Positions 1 through 6,931 of a stretch of DNA of 10,423 bases are shown piece by piece. The stretch's first letter is position 1. Each line of letters opens with the position of its first letter. Position numbers and translations under genes: made by a program. The notes beneath the pieces are model-generated. The model saw only the letters and a list, made by a program, of their open reading frames with translations. It searched no databases and was not told the origin of the DNA. The stretch lies in contig JAQYCY010000005.1 of NCBI GenBank assembly GCA_028724485.1, positions 1-10,423 on the forward strand, in the 5' to 3' direction. The stretch is from CAG-917 sp028724485 (GTDB taxonomy: Bacteria > Bacillota > Clostridia > Christensenellales > CAG-917).

Positions 1-3
1 TAT

Positions 4-936
4 TTAATCAAACTCATATTTTTCGTTGCCTACAGAATAAACGTATTTGCCGTCCACTACTTCGACTTCAATCGTGTTTATATTATTGCCGTCCGTGTAG
101 CTAAGTTTTAATTCCGTTTTGCCGTTTTTAATTTCTCTTTCCAACTTATAGACGTTCGCTACGCCGCCCACCAAACTTTTAATTTCGATTTCTTCTTCGC
201 TCTTATCCGCTTCGTTTTCTTTTTCAACGCTTATTTTCGTTTTTTCAATAAGGTTACCCTCGCTATAGCGACAATATTCGTATGCGCTTTCAACCTCATT
301 ACTTTCTTTTTCAATGCAATATTTGACGGTTACAAAATTTTTATCTTTTTCCGATTCTGTCAAATACGTCTTAATGAAAATCTCATTTTCGACTTCGGTT
401 TCATCACCTTCGATTTCGACTTCTTGCTTTCTGTAACCCTCAACAAAATAAGTGTTTTCGCCGTCAACCAGAATGCCGCTAAGCGTCGTTTCGCTAAATC
501 TTTCCGTTTCGTCTTCATCGACCACTTCGCCGGATTTTGTATCGATTTCATTGTAATACAAAATTTTCTCCTCAACGCCGCCTAAGCCGGTTGCTGTGAT
601 TTTCACTTTTACGGCATATTCTTCTCTGTCCGACGGAACTACTTCCGACGTAAAGCCGCCGCTTGTGACGTATGCGTCAAACGTCTTAACGTAGGAATTT
701 ACTTTTTCGATTTCGTCTGCCGTCAAGCTGTCGGCTTGTGCCGAGGCTTCATGACCGGCCGTTGTCGTTTGGAGCAAACTTCCACCCGTTACTGCCGAAA
801 AGCAATACACGTCAAGCGGATTTACGCTTGCCTTGCCGTTTTTCGGTCCGCCTGGCGAACAAGCCGTAAGAGCGACCACCGATACTATCATTACTACTGC
901 AATTATTAAAGCACTTTTTACAAATTTGTTTTTCAT
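4..936 (-). CDS. Lipoprotein paralogous to the anti-sigma sensor domain
   Basis: This is a 310-residue exported lipoprotein of unknown molecular function. It starts with a positively charged n-region (MKNKFVK), a hydrophobic stretch at about residues 8-25 and a lipobox LTAC, with Cys26 as the predicted lipidated residue. The mature protein is rich in Glu and Lys and has alternating beta-strand-like segments. It resembles the extracytoplasmic part of the membrane protein encoded at 1231-2160. Both have EASAxAD (residues 63-69 here), a V-x2-YVK helix (about 80-84), a G-[VI]-EE segment, an EGNLIEK/ENGDLTE turn and a C-terminal KYxFD ending, in the same order. It lacks the cytoplasmic arm and transmembrane helix of that protein. 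The start is supported by an AAAGGAGG ribosome binding site at 945-952, and the TAA stop is near the window edge. The upstream promoter element matches the one before the sigma gene, so it is probably in that sigma factor's regulon. The paralogy is seen in the sequence. A sensing, decoy or ligand-binding role is inference. Confidence 0.85.
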   Translation of the reverse strand: MKNKFVKSALIIAVVMIVSVVALTACSPGGPKNGKASVNPLDVYCFSAVTGGSLLQTTTAGHEASAQADSLTADEIEKVNSYVKTFDAYVTSGGFTSEVVPSDREEYAVKVKITATGLGGVEEKILYYNEIDTKSGEVVDEDETERFSETTLSGILVDGENTYFVEGYRKQEVEIEGDETEVENEIFIKTYLTESEKDKNFVTVKYCIEKESNEVESAYEYCRYSEGNLIEKTKISVEKENEADKSEEEIEIKSLVGGVANVYKLEREIKNGKTELKLSYTDGNNINTIEVEVVDGKYVYSVGNEKYEFD

Positions 937-959
937 AAAAATCGCCTCCTTTAAGTTGT

Positions 960-993
960 TTGATAATACAACAACTAAGAAAGCGATTTTTCC
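960..993 (-). promoter_or_regulatory. Putative ECF-type promoter of the lipoprotein gene
   Basis: Read on the minus strand, this contains GGAAAAA, then 12 bp, then TTGTTGTATTATCAA (plus-strand positions 974-960). The same 15-bp element, with an AAAAA tract at the same 12-bp distance, occurs upstream of the sigma gene at 2693-2724. Taking GGAAAA as the -35 region and TGTAT as the -10 region gives a spacing of about 16-17 bp, as in ECF promoters. There is no TTGACA-like -35 at a suitable distance from the TATTAT. The lipoprotein copy also has a GTTGTT/AACAAC inverted repeat around the core. An operator for another regulator is an alternative reading. Confidence 0.55.
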
Positions 994-1230
994 AAACTTT
1001 TTAAATTTTTTTTGTTTTTATTATTTTTTCTTGCCGTTTTAAGACTTATTTTAGCCTTTTGTTCGTTTACCCTTATTTTTTTGTTTTATTCTCGGTTGCT
1101 TCTTATCCTTCACTTTCGGTTTTTACTTGTGGCTTTTAAATTCTGTTTTTTTGACGCTTCTTGATTTAATTAGGTTTTAGTTTATTTTTTTTGCACTTAC
1201 GTTTGCTTTTAACTTGCATTACGCTCAGAT
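994..1230. other. Strand-asymmetric low-complexity intergenic tract
   Basis: No gene is supported here. The plus strand is strongly T-rich and A-poor: from 1021 to 1200, 105 of 180 bases are T and 24 are A. The transcribed sense is therefore A-rich and almost U-free. No hairpin plus U-tract follows the stop of the anti-sigma-like gene, so read-through into the lipoprotein gene is possible. Apparent plus-strand reading frames here come from the base composition, which lacks stop codons, and have no ribosome binding site. Confidence 0.7.
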
Positions 1231-2160
1231 TCAATCGTCAAAATCGAACTCACAATCGTCAAATTTATATTTCGTCCCGTTTTCCGTGAAAATCAATTTG
1301 CAGTCCACTGTTTTCACACCGTCGATTTTTACTTCAAGTTCCGCCTCGTCATTCTCGATTTCATAGCTATATTGATACTTCTTGCCGCCCTTAGTTATCT
1401 CGATATCCGCCGACTTTTCGGCAGCTTCTATTTCCGTTTCTATAACCGCGGTTTCCGTCAAATCCCCGTTTTCATAGACAGAATACGACAGCGTAACTTC
1501 TTTCTCGTCAACTTCTTCTTCGACTTCATAGCTAAGTTTAACGTAGCTATCTCCCTTTTTATCGCCAAAGTATATCTTTGCCTTGTAAGTCGTTTCTACT
1601 TTTGACAAACTTTTGACGGTTTTTGCATAGGTTTCGGCATAATAGCTTTTTTCGCCGACTTTCAGCGTACCTTGCATTTCTTCGATGCCGCCGCCGCTTT
1701 TATTCCTTTTAAATTCAAAATTGTAGGTGTTTTGTCCGTTTACGATTTTTAATTTATTGCCTCCGTCAAGCGTTATGGTAAAGGAACTGTCAAGATATTT
1801 TTCAAGGGATTTTACATATCCGTCCACCTGCTCGACTAAGGCTTTTTTCTCGCTTTCGTCAGCCGCCGCACTTGCCTCTTGATTTAAGCCGTTAAGCACG
1901 CTCAACGCCACGACAACGCTTTTGCCGCTGCCTATTTGCATTTGCGTCGGCACGGTAGAACTTTTATCGCCTATATTAGGCACTAAAACTACGCTAAGCA
2001 CGATTGCCAAAACAACGACAGTCATTATCGGCGCAAGGATAAACTGCCATTTTATTTTTAGTTTTTGCGGTTTTTTATTTAAGCCCAATTCCTCTTTCAA
2101 GTTTTCACGAATATCGGGGACAAAGTCGGCTTCTTTTTTCAGTTGTCTTTTTATGTTCAT
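1231..2160 (-). CDS. Single-pass membrane anti-sigma-like protein
   Basis: This 309-residue protein probably holds the co-encoded ECF sigma factor inactive until an extracytoplasmic signal releases it. Residues 1-37 form a short charged cytoplasmic arm with the pattern IKRQLKKEADFVPDIRENL, similar to minimal anti-sigma arms. A single transmembrane segment spans about residues 38-61. The rest is an extracytoplasmic, Glu/Lys-rich, beta-strand-like domain with an EASAAAD motif at 95-101 and two cysteines near the C-terminus. No zinc-binding H-x3-C-x2-C motif is present in the arm. The start overlaps the sigma stop by 4 bp (ATGA), which suggests translational coupling. A GGAGG ribosome binding site lies within the last codons of the sigma gene. 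The outer domain is paralogous to the lipoprotein at 4-936. The anti-sigma role is inferred from gene order, overlap and topology. The sequence alone does not prove binding to sigma. Confidence 0.8.
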   Translation of the reverse strand: MNIKRQLKKEADFVPDIRENLKEELGLNKKPQKLKIKWQFILAPIMTVVVLAIVLSVVLVPNIGDKSSTVPTQMQIGSGKSVVVALSVLNGLNQEASAAADESEKKALVEQVDGYVKSLEKYLDSSFTITLDGGNKLKIVNGQNTYNFEFKRNKSGGGIEEMQGTLKVGEKSYYAETYAKTVKSLSKVETTYKAKIYFGDKKGDSYVKLSYEVEEEVDEKEVTLSYSVYENGDLTETAVIETEIEAAEKSADIEITKGGKKYQYSYEIENDEAELEVKIDGVKTVDCKLIFTENGTKYKFDDCEFDFDD

Positions 2161-2684
2161 ACTTCTTCCTCCTCATATTCTTTTCGTATTTTTTCAAGCG
2201 CTTTTTTAATTTTATAATTTATCGTTGAAACAGGCTCGCCTTTTATATTCGCTATTTCCGACTGCTTATATCCGCTAATGACGTTAAGCACGACAAGTTC
2301 ATATTCTTCGATTGACAAAACCCTTTTAGCCACGTCAAATATGAACGGTATAGGCTCGTCGGCGGTTTTTATCATAGAACTGTTTGCTTCTTCGGCAAAA
2401 TCGCAGTTTATTGCTCTGCCTTCTTTTTTAATTTTATTGAGAGCGATATTTTTTGTTATCGTTGACACATAGCCTATTGCGTTGCCCGTTGCGTTGTATG
2501 ACTTTATATTTTTGATAAGAGATATAAACACATCGTGCATAACGTCTTCCGCCAACATTTTGTCGCCCAAAATTCGATACGCCAAAAAATAAACGTACTT
2601 GTTTGTCAATTCATACAATTCGTCAAATTTTTCTTCTTTGCCGCTTTGTATTTCAATGAATAAGCGGTTTATTCTTTTGTCCAT
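2157..2684 (-). CDS. ECF-family RNA polymerase sigma factor
   Basis: This is a 175-residue sigma-70-family factor of the extracytoplasmic-function type, with only regions 2 and 4. Region 2 spans about residues 17-67 (FDELYELTNKYVYFLAYRILG, then AEDVMHDVFISL), with the acidic AEDVMHDVF segment typical of core-polymerase and -10 contact. Region 4 spans about residues 117-168 (VLSIEEYELVVLNVISGYKQSEIA, then VSTINYKIKKALEKIRK), a helix-turn-helix for -35 recognition. Length and domain order are normal for ECF factors. The start has an AAGGAG ribosome binding site just upstream. The C-terminal acidic YEEEEV tail is encoded by GAG/GAA codons that double as the ribosome binding site of the overlapping downstream gene. 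The promoter shares its sequence with that of the lipoprotein gene, which points to autoregulation. The exact ECF group cannot be assigned by eye. Confidence 0.93.
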   Translation of the reverse strand: MDKRINRLFIEIQSGKEEKFDELYELTNKYVYFLAYRILGDKMLAEDVMHDVFISLIKNIKSYNATGNAIGYVSTITKNIALNKIKKEGRAINCDFAEEANSSMIKTADEPIPFIFDVAKRVLSIEEYELVVLNVISGYKQSEIANIKGEPVSTINYKIKKALEKIRKEYEEEEV

Positions 2685-2692
2685 TTTTCTCC

Positions 2693-2724
2693 TTGATAAT
2701 ACAACAATTCAAAAGTGCGTTTTT
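2693..2724 (-). promoter_or_regulatory. Putative autoregulated ECF promoter of the sigma gene
   Basis: Minus-strand reading gives GTAAAAA, 12 bp, then TTGTTGTATTATCAA (plus-strand positions 2707-2693), ending against the AAGGAG ribosome binding site. The element is identical over 15 bp, with the same A-tract spacing, to the one upstream of the lipoprotein gene. If TGTAT is the -10, transcription would begin at or just before the ribosome binding site, giving a leader of only about 10-15 nt. Self-recognition by the encoded sigma factor is inferred from the shared motif. Confidence 0.5.
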
Positions 2725-3001
2725 ACAACGCCTTTTTATTTTTTGCTAATTATTTTTCGCTTTGCCTTTTGCTACTTATCTTTTTGCTTTCTACTATAGT
2801 TTTCTGCGTTTTGTGTTACTTTACTTTTGCTATTTGATTTGTTTTTGCTTATCTTTTTGCCGCTTGGCTTTCTTGCTATGTTCTATTTTAAACTGCTTTA
2901 TTTCCCACTTAGCTTTTTACTGTTTCGTTTTTTTGTTTATTCTATATTTTGCTTTTCCGTTTGCAAGTCAAATAGTCGAACAAAAAACTTGTTATCCTAT
3001 T
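2725..3001. other. Strand-asymmetric low-complexity intergenic tract
   Basis: No gene is supported between the kinase terminator and the sigma promoter. From 2761 to 2940 the plus strand has 106 T and 20 A in 180 bases, nearly the same skew as the tract before the lipoprotein promoter. Short words such as CTTTTTGC recur, and the 13-mer CTTATCTTTTTGC occurs at 2775-2787 and 2848-2860. An 89-codon Phe/Leu/Cys-rich plus-strand frame here lacks a ribosome binding site and is best explained by composition. Confidence 0.7.
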
Positions 3002-3023
3002 AAAAAAGCCTGCTTTTGCAGAC
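3002..3023 (-). terminator. Rho-independent terminator after the kinase gene
   Basis: On the minus strand, GTCTGC-AAAA-GCAGGC forms a 6-bp stem (one G-T pair) with a 4-nt loop, followed at once by a run of six T. It begins directly after the TAA stop of the kinase gene and separates it from the sigma operon. Confidence 0.88.
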
Positions 3024-3851
3024 TTAATTAAGACCGAAGGTGGTCGATTTTACCTTGCCTTCCAAAATATCCTTTATCGAGTATTTCGAGTTTGCAATGA
3101 TGACTTTCGTGCCGTTTTTAAGCGGCTCTTTGATATATTCGAGTTTTGCTTTTGCTCCGTGCGAACCTTGCCTGTTTGAACCGTAGCAATGATTTTGAAG
3201 TTCGGTCACGTTGTCGATAAGCTCATAAAGGTCACGCCCCGAAACTCTTTCAATAAGGGAGTTTTCGTCTGAGATGTCGTTGTAAATGCCGTCAAGCGTC
3301 GACAAAATAAGAAGCGTTTTGCATTTTACAAGACAAGCAATTTGGCTTGCCGTTTCGTCATTGTCGATACATTCAATCGCCCTGCCGTTTTTTTGCTTGA
3401 TTTTGACTATTTCCAGCTTGCGGTTTTCTTCACTGCAAACCGCATCGTTATAATTGATAATCGGAATAGCGTTTTGTTTCGGGCAACGAGTCAGCATTGC
3501 GGACAGATGACGGCGTTTTTCTTCGTCGTTAAAATGCTGATGCTCGACAAGAATTTGTCTTACGCTGTATCTACTGTCGATAAATTGCCGATAGGTTTGC
3601 ATAATGACCGATTGTCCTTGCGCCGCGTAATCTGTTTTGTTGTCTTCATCACTGCCTGCAAGCGGTTTGCCGTTACGTTTTACGTAATCCAGCTTGCCGA
3701 TTTCCGTTGCGCCCGACGTTATCCAAACGTACCCCGGTTTCAATTCGCGTGATAGGCGCGCTATTATATTATAATTTATGTCTTGATATTCACGGTTGAT
3801 AAGTGCCATCGAACCGATTTTTCCGACAAGTTCAATATCAAAATTTGCCAT
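3024..3851 (-). CDS. Amino acid kinase family protein, glutamate 5-kinase-like
   Basis: This 275-residue protein has the amino acid kinase fold and most resembles the catalytic domain of glutamate 5-kinase (ProB), which phosphorylates L-glutamate in proline synthesis. Visible landmarks in order are a Lys/Gly phosphate-binding start GKIGSMAL (residues 10-17), ITSGATEIG (44-52), AAQGQ (76-80), INYND (132-136), DNDETASQIA (163-172), STLDGIYND (184-192), GSHGAKAKLE (229-238) and KVIIANS (249-255). No C-terminal PUA domain is present. The match to ProB is divergent at the N-terminus (DIELVGKIGS rather than VVKxGSS), and no proA lies next to it, so the substrate is uncertain. Another small-molecule kinase of this fold is possible. 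The start follows a weak GAGG site 5 nt upstream. The gene has its own promoter and terminator and so forms a single-gene unit between nrdG and the sigma operon. Confidence 0.82.
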   Translation of the reverse strand: MANFDIELVGKIGSMALINREYQDINYNIIARLSRELKPGYVWITSGATEIGKLDYVKRNGKPLAGSDEDNKTDYAAQGQSVIMQTYRQFIDSRYSVRQILVEHQHFNDEEKRRHLSAMLTRCPKQNAIPIINYNDAVCSEENRKLEIVKIKQKNGRAIECIDNDETASQIACLVKCKTLLILSTLDGIYNDISDENSLIERVSGRDLYELIDNVTELQNHCYGSNRQGSHGAKAKLEYIKEPLKNGTKVIIANSKYSIKDILEGKVKSTTFGLN

Positions 3852-3867
3852 AAGTACCTCGCAAATT

Positions 3868-3895
3868 ATTATAACATAATATAAAAACTTTGCAA
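3868..3895 (-). promoter_or_regulatory. SigA-type promoter of the kinase gene
   Basis: The minus strand has TTGCAA (3895-3890), a 16-bp spacer and a perfect TATAAT (3873-3868), about 17 bp before the kinase start codon. It lies wholly in the gap after the nrdG stop codon, so the kinase can be transcribed independently of nrdG. Confidence 0.7.
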
Positions 3896-3901
3896 GCTAT
3901 T

Positions 3902-4567
3902 TTAAACTCCGCGCAAAAATGTCGGTACGTAGAGTGAGGCTGCTTTTTGCGCTTCCTCGAAAAACTCTTTTGTGTGCGAATTAAAACCTTTGCCGTGGTC
4001 AATGTATTGTTGAAGATAAAACGCCTTTTTGCCCTCAAGCGTTTTAGCCGCCGCCACAACGTCGTCTATTGTCAGTTGCGGAATAACCGTCATACGAAAT
4101 TCATAGTCCACGCCGCTACCGCTGATAATATCGATGCTTTCGGACAAAACTTTTTTGCTCTCTTTTGTTGTAGGCGTCACCAGATGATATTTATCTAACG
4201 GCGCTTTGACGTCCATTGCGACGTAATCGATTTTTCCAGTAGGCAAAAGTTTTTTCAGTACGTCAGGACGCTTTCCGTTTGTGTCAAGTTTCACGTCAAG
4301 CCCCATTGCCTTGATTTTATCGATAAATTCTTCTAAGTCCTCTTGCAGGGTCGGCTCTCCGCCACTAACCACAACACCGTCCAAAAACAATTTGTTTTTT
4401 TCGATTTTTGCCAGAACTTCGTCTTGCTCTAAAAATTCTTTAGTATCCAATATTTGTTCGTTGTGGCAATACCAGCACCGCATATTGCAACCGCCCACAA
4501 AAACTATGGCGGCTATATGCGTCGGATAGTCCACAAAAGAGTTTGGTTGAAATCCCGCTATATTCAT
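3902..4567 (-). CDS. nrdG: Anaerobic ribonucleoside-triphosphate reductase activating protein
   Basis: This radical-SAM activase installs the glycyl radical on NrdD by reductive cleavage of S-adenosylmethionine in the cytoplasm. The 221-residue protein carries the cluster motif C-x3-C-x2-C at Cys27, Cys31 and Cys34 (GGCNMRCWYCHNEQ). It also has the SAM-binding VVSGGEPTLQ segment (GGEP at 69-72), then LDTNGKRP and MDVKAPLDKY, all typical of the NrdG/PflA activase group. It belongs to the longer NrdG type rather than the roughly 155-residue enterobacterial form. A GGAGG ribosome binding site precedes the ATG. It follows nrdD, but a strong terminator lies between them and the 196-bp gap shows no convincing promoter or NrdR box, so its expression may depend on partial read-through. 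A pyruvate-formate-lyase activase is the alternative, made unlikely by the adjacent nrdD. Confidence 0.92.
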   Translation of the reverse strand: MNIAGFQPNSFVDYPTHIAAIVFVGGCNMRCWYCHNEQILDTKEFLEQDEVLAKIEKNKLFLDGVVVSGGEPTLQEDLEEFIDKIKAMGLDVKLDTNGKRPDVLKKLLPTGKIDYVAMDVKAPLDKYHLVTPTTKESKKVLSESIDIISGSGVDYEFRMTVIPQLTIDDVVAAAKTLEGKKAFYLQQYIDHGKGFNSHTKEFFEEAQKAASLYVPTFLRGV

Positions 4568-4619
4568 TGTTCCTCCAAATATTATTCTTCATTTTTAAAT
4601 TTTAACCCAAATCGTTTGC

Positions 4620-4639
4620 GCGGCTACTATTATGGCCGC
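4620..4639 (-). other. Short GC-rich dyad in the nrdD-nrdG gap
   Basis: GCGGC and GCCGC arms separated by 10 bp could form a 5-bp hairpin in the leader of nrdG, about 50-70 nt before its start codon. No T-tract follows, so it is not a standard terminator. It may have no function. Confidence 0.25.
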
Positions 4640-4726
4640 TTGGTTTTATGATTTAGGCTGACTGTTTTTCGTCAAGCTGTTGCCGCAATTATATTTTGGC
4701 TCTCTTTGTACGTTTAGTTTTATCTC

Positions 4727-4756
4727 AAAAAATAAAGGCGAGCTTAACTCGCCTTT
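4727..4756 (-). terminator. Strong rho-independent terminator after nrdD
   Basis: On the minus strand AAAGGCGAG and CTCGCCTTT form a perfect 9-bp stem around a 5-nt loop (TTAAG), followed by A and six T. It starts 7 bp after the nrdD stop codon, so most nrdD transcripts should end before nrdG. Confidence 0.92.
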
Positions 4757-4763
4757 ACTTTTA

Positions 4764-6866
4764 TTACTTAACGTCTTTTACTTGCTCAGGGCGAATAACG
4801 TACTTAACTCTTTCACGATATTCTTCCTTTTTACCTTTGTTGTAGTTTTGAACAGGTCTTAAATATCCGACGACTCTGCTGTAAACTTCTGTATCGGCTC
4901 CGCAGTGCGGGCAAGTGAAGTGTTCGCCTGCGATATATCCGTGCGTGTTGCATACGCTGAACGTCGGCGTCATAGAGATATACGGCATCTTTGAAACGGT
5001 GAATATCTTCTTGATGAGCTTCTTGCAAACTTCAGGGTCTTCGATACGTTCGCCGAGATAAAGGTGTTGAACCGTTCCGCCCGTATAAAGGAATTGAAGT
5101 TCGTCTTGCAACCTGACCGTTTCCATAATGTCATCGGTATATCCGACAGGAAGTTGCGTAGAGTTTGTGTAATATACGTCCTTATCACCTGCTGTGATAA
5201 TGTTCGGATATTGAGCTTTGTCAAGTCTTGCGAGGCGATAGGTTGTGCCTTCGGCAGGAGTTGCTTCAAGGTTGTAGTTATGCCCTGTTTCCTTTTGGAA
5301 CTCGACCATAACCTCTCTAAGGTATCTCATAACTTTCAAAGCGAACGCTTGACCTTCGTCGGTTGTGATGTCTTTGCCCATAAAGTTGAGGCAGGCTTCG
5401 TTCATACCGACAATGCCGATTGTGTTGAAGTGGTTTGTCCAATATTCGCCCGTTCTTTCTTTAACGCCGCGAAGATAATTTGTTGAATATGGATAAAGTC
5501 CTCTTTCGCTTTGCGCCTCGATAATCTTTCTCTTGATTTCAAGCGAGGTTTTGCCGAGCGTTGCCATTTGCTTCAATCTGTCCATAAACTCCGCTTCCGT
5601 CTTTGAAAGGTAGCCGATTCTCGGAAGGTTTATCGTTACAACGCCGATTGAACCCGTGAGCGGATTTGAGCCGAACAAGCCGCCGCCACGCTTACGAAGT
5701 TCGGAAACGTCAAGACGAAGTCTGCAACACATCGAAACAGCGTCTTCCGGCGAAAGGTCACTGTTGATATAGTTTGCAAAATACGGAATACCGTATTTGC
5801 AGGTTATGTTCATAAACGCATTGACGACAGGACTATCCCAATCAAACTCTTTGGTTACGTTGATTGTAGGAATAGGGAAAGTGAAAACTCTGCCCTTTGC
5901 GTCACCTTCGAGCATAACGTCACAGAATGCAAGGTTGAACATATCCATTTCCTTTTGGAAATCTTTGTAGGTTTCTTCCTTGTATTCGCCGCCGATAACG
6001 ACAGGTTGATCTGCAAGCGTTCTCGGAACTTTAATATCAAACGTAAGGTTGCTAAAAGGGCATTGGAAGCCTACTCTCGTCGGCACGTTGATATTAAAAA
6101 CAAACTCTTGAATACATTGTCTTACTTGTTCGTAAGTCATATTGTCATAGCGAATGAACGGTGCGCAATAGGTATCAATCGAGCTCCACGCTTGTGCGCC
6201 TGCCGTTTCGCCTTGCGTTGTAAAGGTACTGTTGACAAGTTGACCTAAAAAACTTCTAAGGTGCTTTGCAGGATTTGATTCGACTTTTCCCGATACGCCG
6301 CCAAAGCCATCCGTCAAAAGTTGACGAATATCCCAGCCGGCGCAATACGGACCGAAAAATCCAAGGTCGTGAAGGTGAATAGCTCCGCTTTCGTGCGCCT
6401 CTCTGACTTCTTTCGGATATACCTTGTAAAGCCAGTATTTTTTGGTAAAGTGTTCACGGACGTAGTTGTTAAGTCCGTTTACGCTCTTTTGCATATTTGC
6501 GTTTTCTTTTACGCCCCAGTCTTTTTCGGCAAGATAGCCTGTGAAAAGCTCGCTCGTTTCGCCGATAAGCGCGTTGATGTTTCTTGCTTCTTGACGTCTT
6601 TCACGATAAAGAATGTACGCCTTTGCGGTTTGAGCGTGACCTTCGTTGATAAGGACTTGTTCAACCAAGTCTTGAATATCTTCAACCGAAGGGATTTTGT
6701 CGGTAAACTTAGCTTCCGCCGCCTTAACGACAAGGTCGGCAAGCGTTGCCGCCAAGATTTTATCTTTGCCGCCGCATGCTTGCGCCGCTTTAAAGATTGC
6801 TTCCGTAATCTTGTCCTTTTCAAAGAACTCGATTCTGCCATCACGTTTCAAGATCTTAATAATCAT
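4764..6866 (-). CDS. nrdD: Anaerobic (class III) ribonucleoside-triphosphate reductase
   Basis: This enzyme makes deoxyribonucleoside triphosphates from ribonucleoside triphosphates without oxygen, using a glycyl radical made by NrdG. The 700-residue protein has a normal length. Residues about 1-95 form an ATP-cone allosteric domain (IIKILKRDGRIEFFEKDKI). The catalytic barrel follows, with a CCRLRLDVSELRKRGGG segment whose Cys380/Cys381 include the likely thiyl-radical cysteine. Near the C-terminus are a zinc-site pattern C639-x2-H642 ... C652-x2-C655 and the glycyl-radical motif RVVGYLRP, with Gly667 as the radical site. A TAGGAGA ribosome binding site precedes the ATG. NrdR boxes overlap the promoter, which implies repression by NrdR when dATP is plentiful. 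No intact-gene anomaly was seen. It is the only reductase gene in the window, so the presence of a class I or II enzyme elsewhere is unknown. Confidence 0.97.
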   Translation of the reverse strand: MIIKILKRDGRIEFFEKDKITEAIFKAAQACGGKDKILAATLADLVVKAAEAKFTDKIPSVEDIQDLVEQVLINEGHAQTAKAYILYRERRQEARNINALIGETSELFTGYLAEKDWGVKENANMQKSVNGLNNYVREHFTKKYWLYKVYPKEVREAHESGAIHLHDLGFFGPYCAGWDIRQLLTDGFGGVSGKVESNPAKHLRSFLGQLVNSTFTTQGETAGAQAWSSIDTYCAPFIRYDNMTYEQVRQCIQEFVFNINVPTRVGFQCPFSNLTFDIKVPRTLADQPVVIGGEYKEETYKDFQKEMDMFNLAFCDVMLEGDAKGRVFTFPIPTINVTKEFDWDSPVVNAFMNITCKYGIPYFANYINSDLSPEDAVSMCCRLRLDVSELRKRGGGLFGSNPLTGSIGVVTINLPRIGYLSKTEAEFMDRLKQMATLGKTSLEIKRKIIEAQSERGLYPYSTNYLRGVKERTGEYWTNHFNTIGIVGMNEACLNFMGKDITTDEGQAFALKVMRYLREVMVEFQKETGHNYNLEATPAEGTTYRLARLDKAQYPNIITAGDKDVYYTNSTQLPVGYTDDIMETVRLQDELQFLYTGGTVQHLYLGERIEDPEVCKKLIKKIFTVSKMPYISMTPTFSVCNTHGYIAGEHFTCPHCGADTEVYSRVVGYLRPVQNYNKGKKEEYRERVKYVIRPEQVKDVK

Positions 6867-6931
6867 AGTCTTTTTCTCCTACTGTTAGAATTTGTTCGGT
6901 GTTTTACCGAGCAACGTTTGTTTGCGAGACT

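Noticed and set aside
2762..3031. 89-codon plus-strand reading frame rich in Phe, Leu, Tyr and Cys
   Set aside because: It starts at a non-ATG codon without a ribosome binding site, runs into the kinase gene and its terminator, and is explained by the A-poor strand having few stop codons.
3838..4059. 73-codon minus-strand frame overlapping nrdG
   Set aside because: It is an out-of-frame, Arg/Lys/Phe-rich shadow of nrdG, which has clear radical-SAM motifs in the other frame.
5064..5486. 140-codon plus-strand frame opposite nrdD
   Set aside because: It lies antisense to well-conserved nrdD coding sequence and has no ribosome binding site or recognisable domain.
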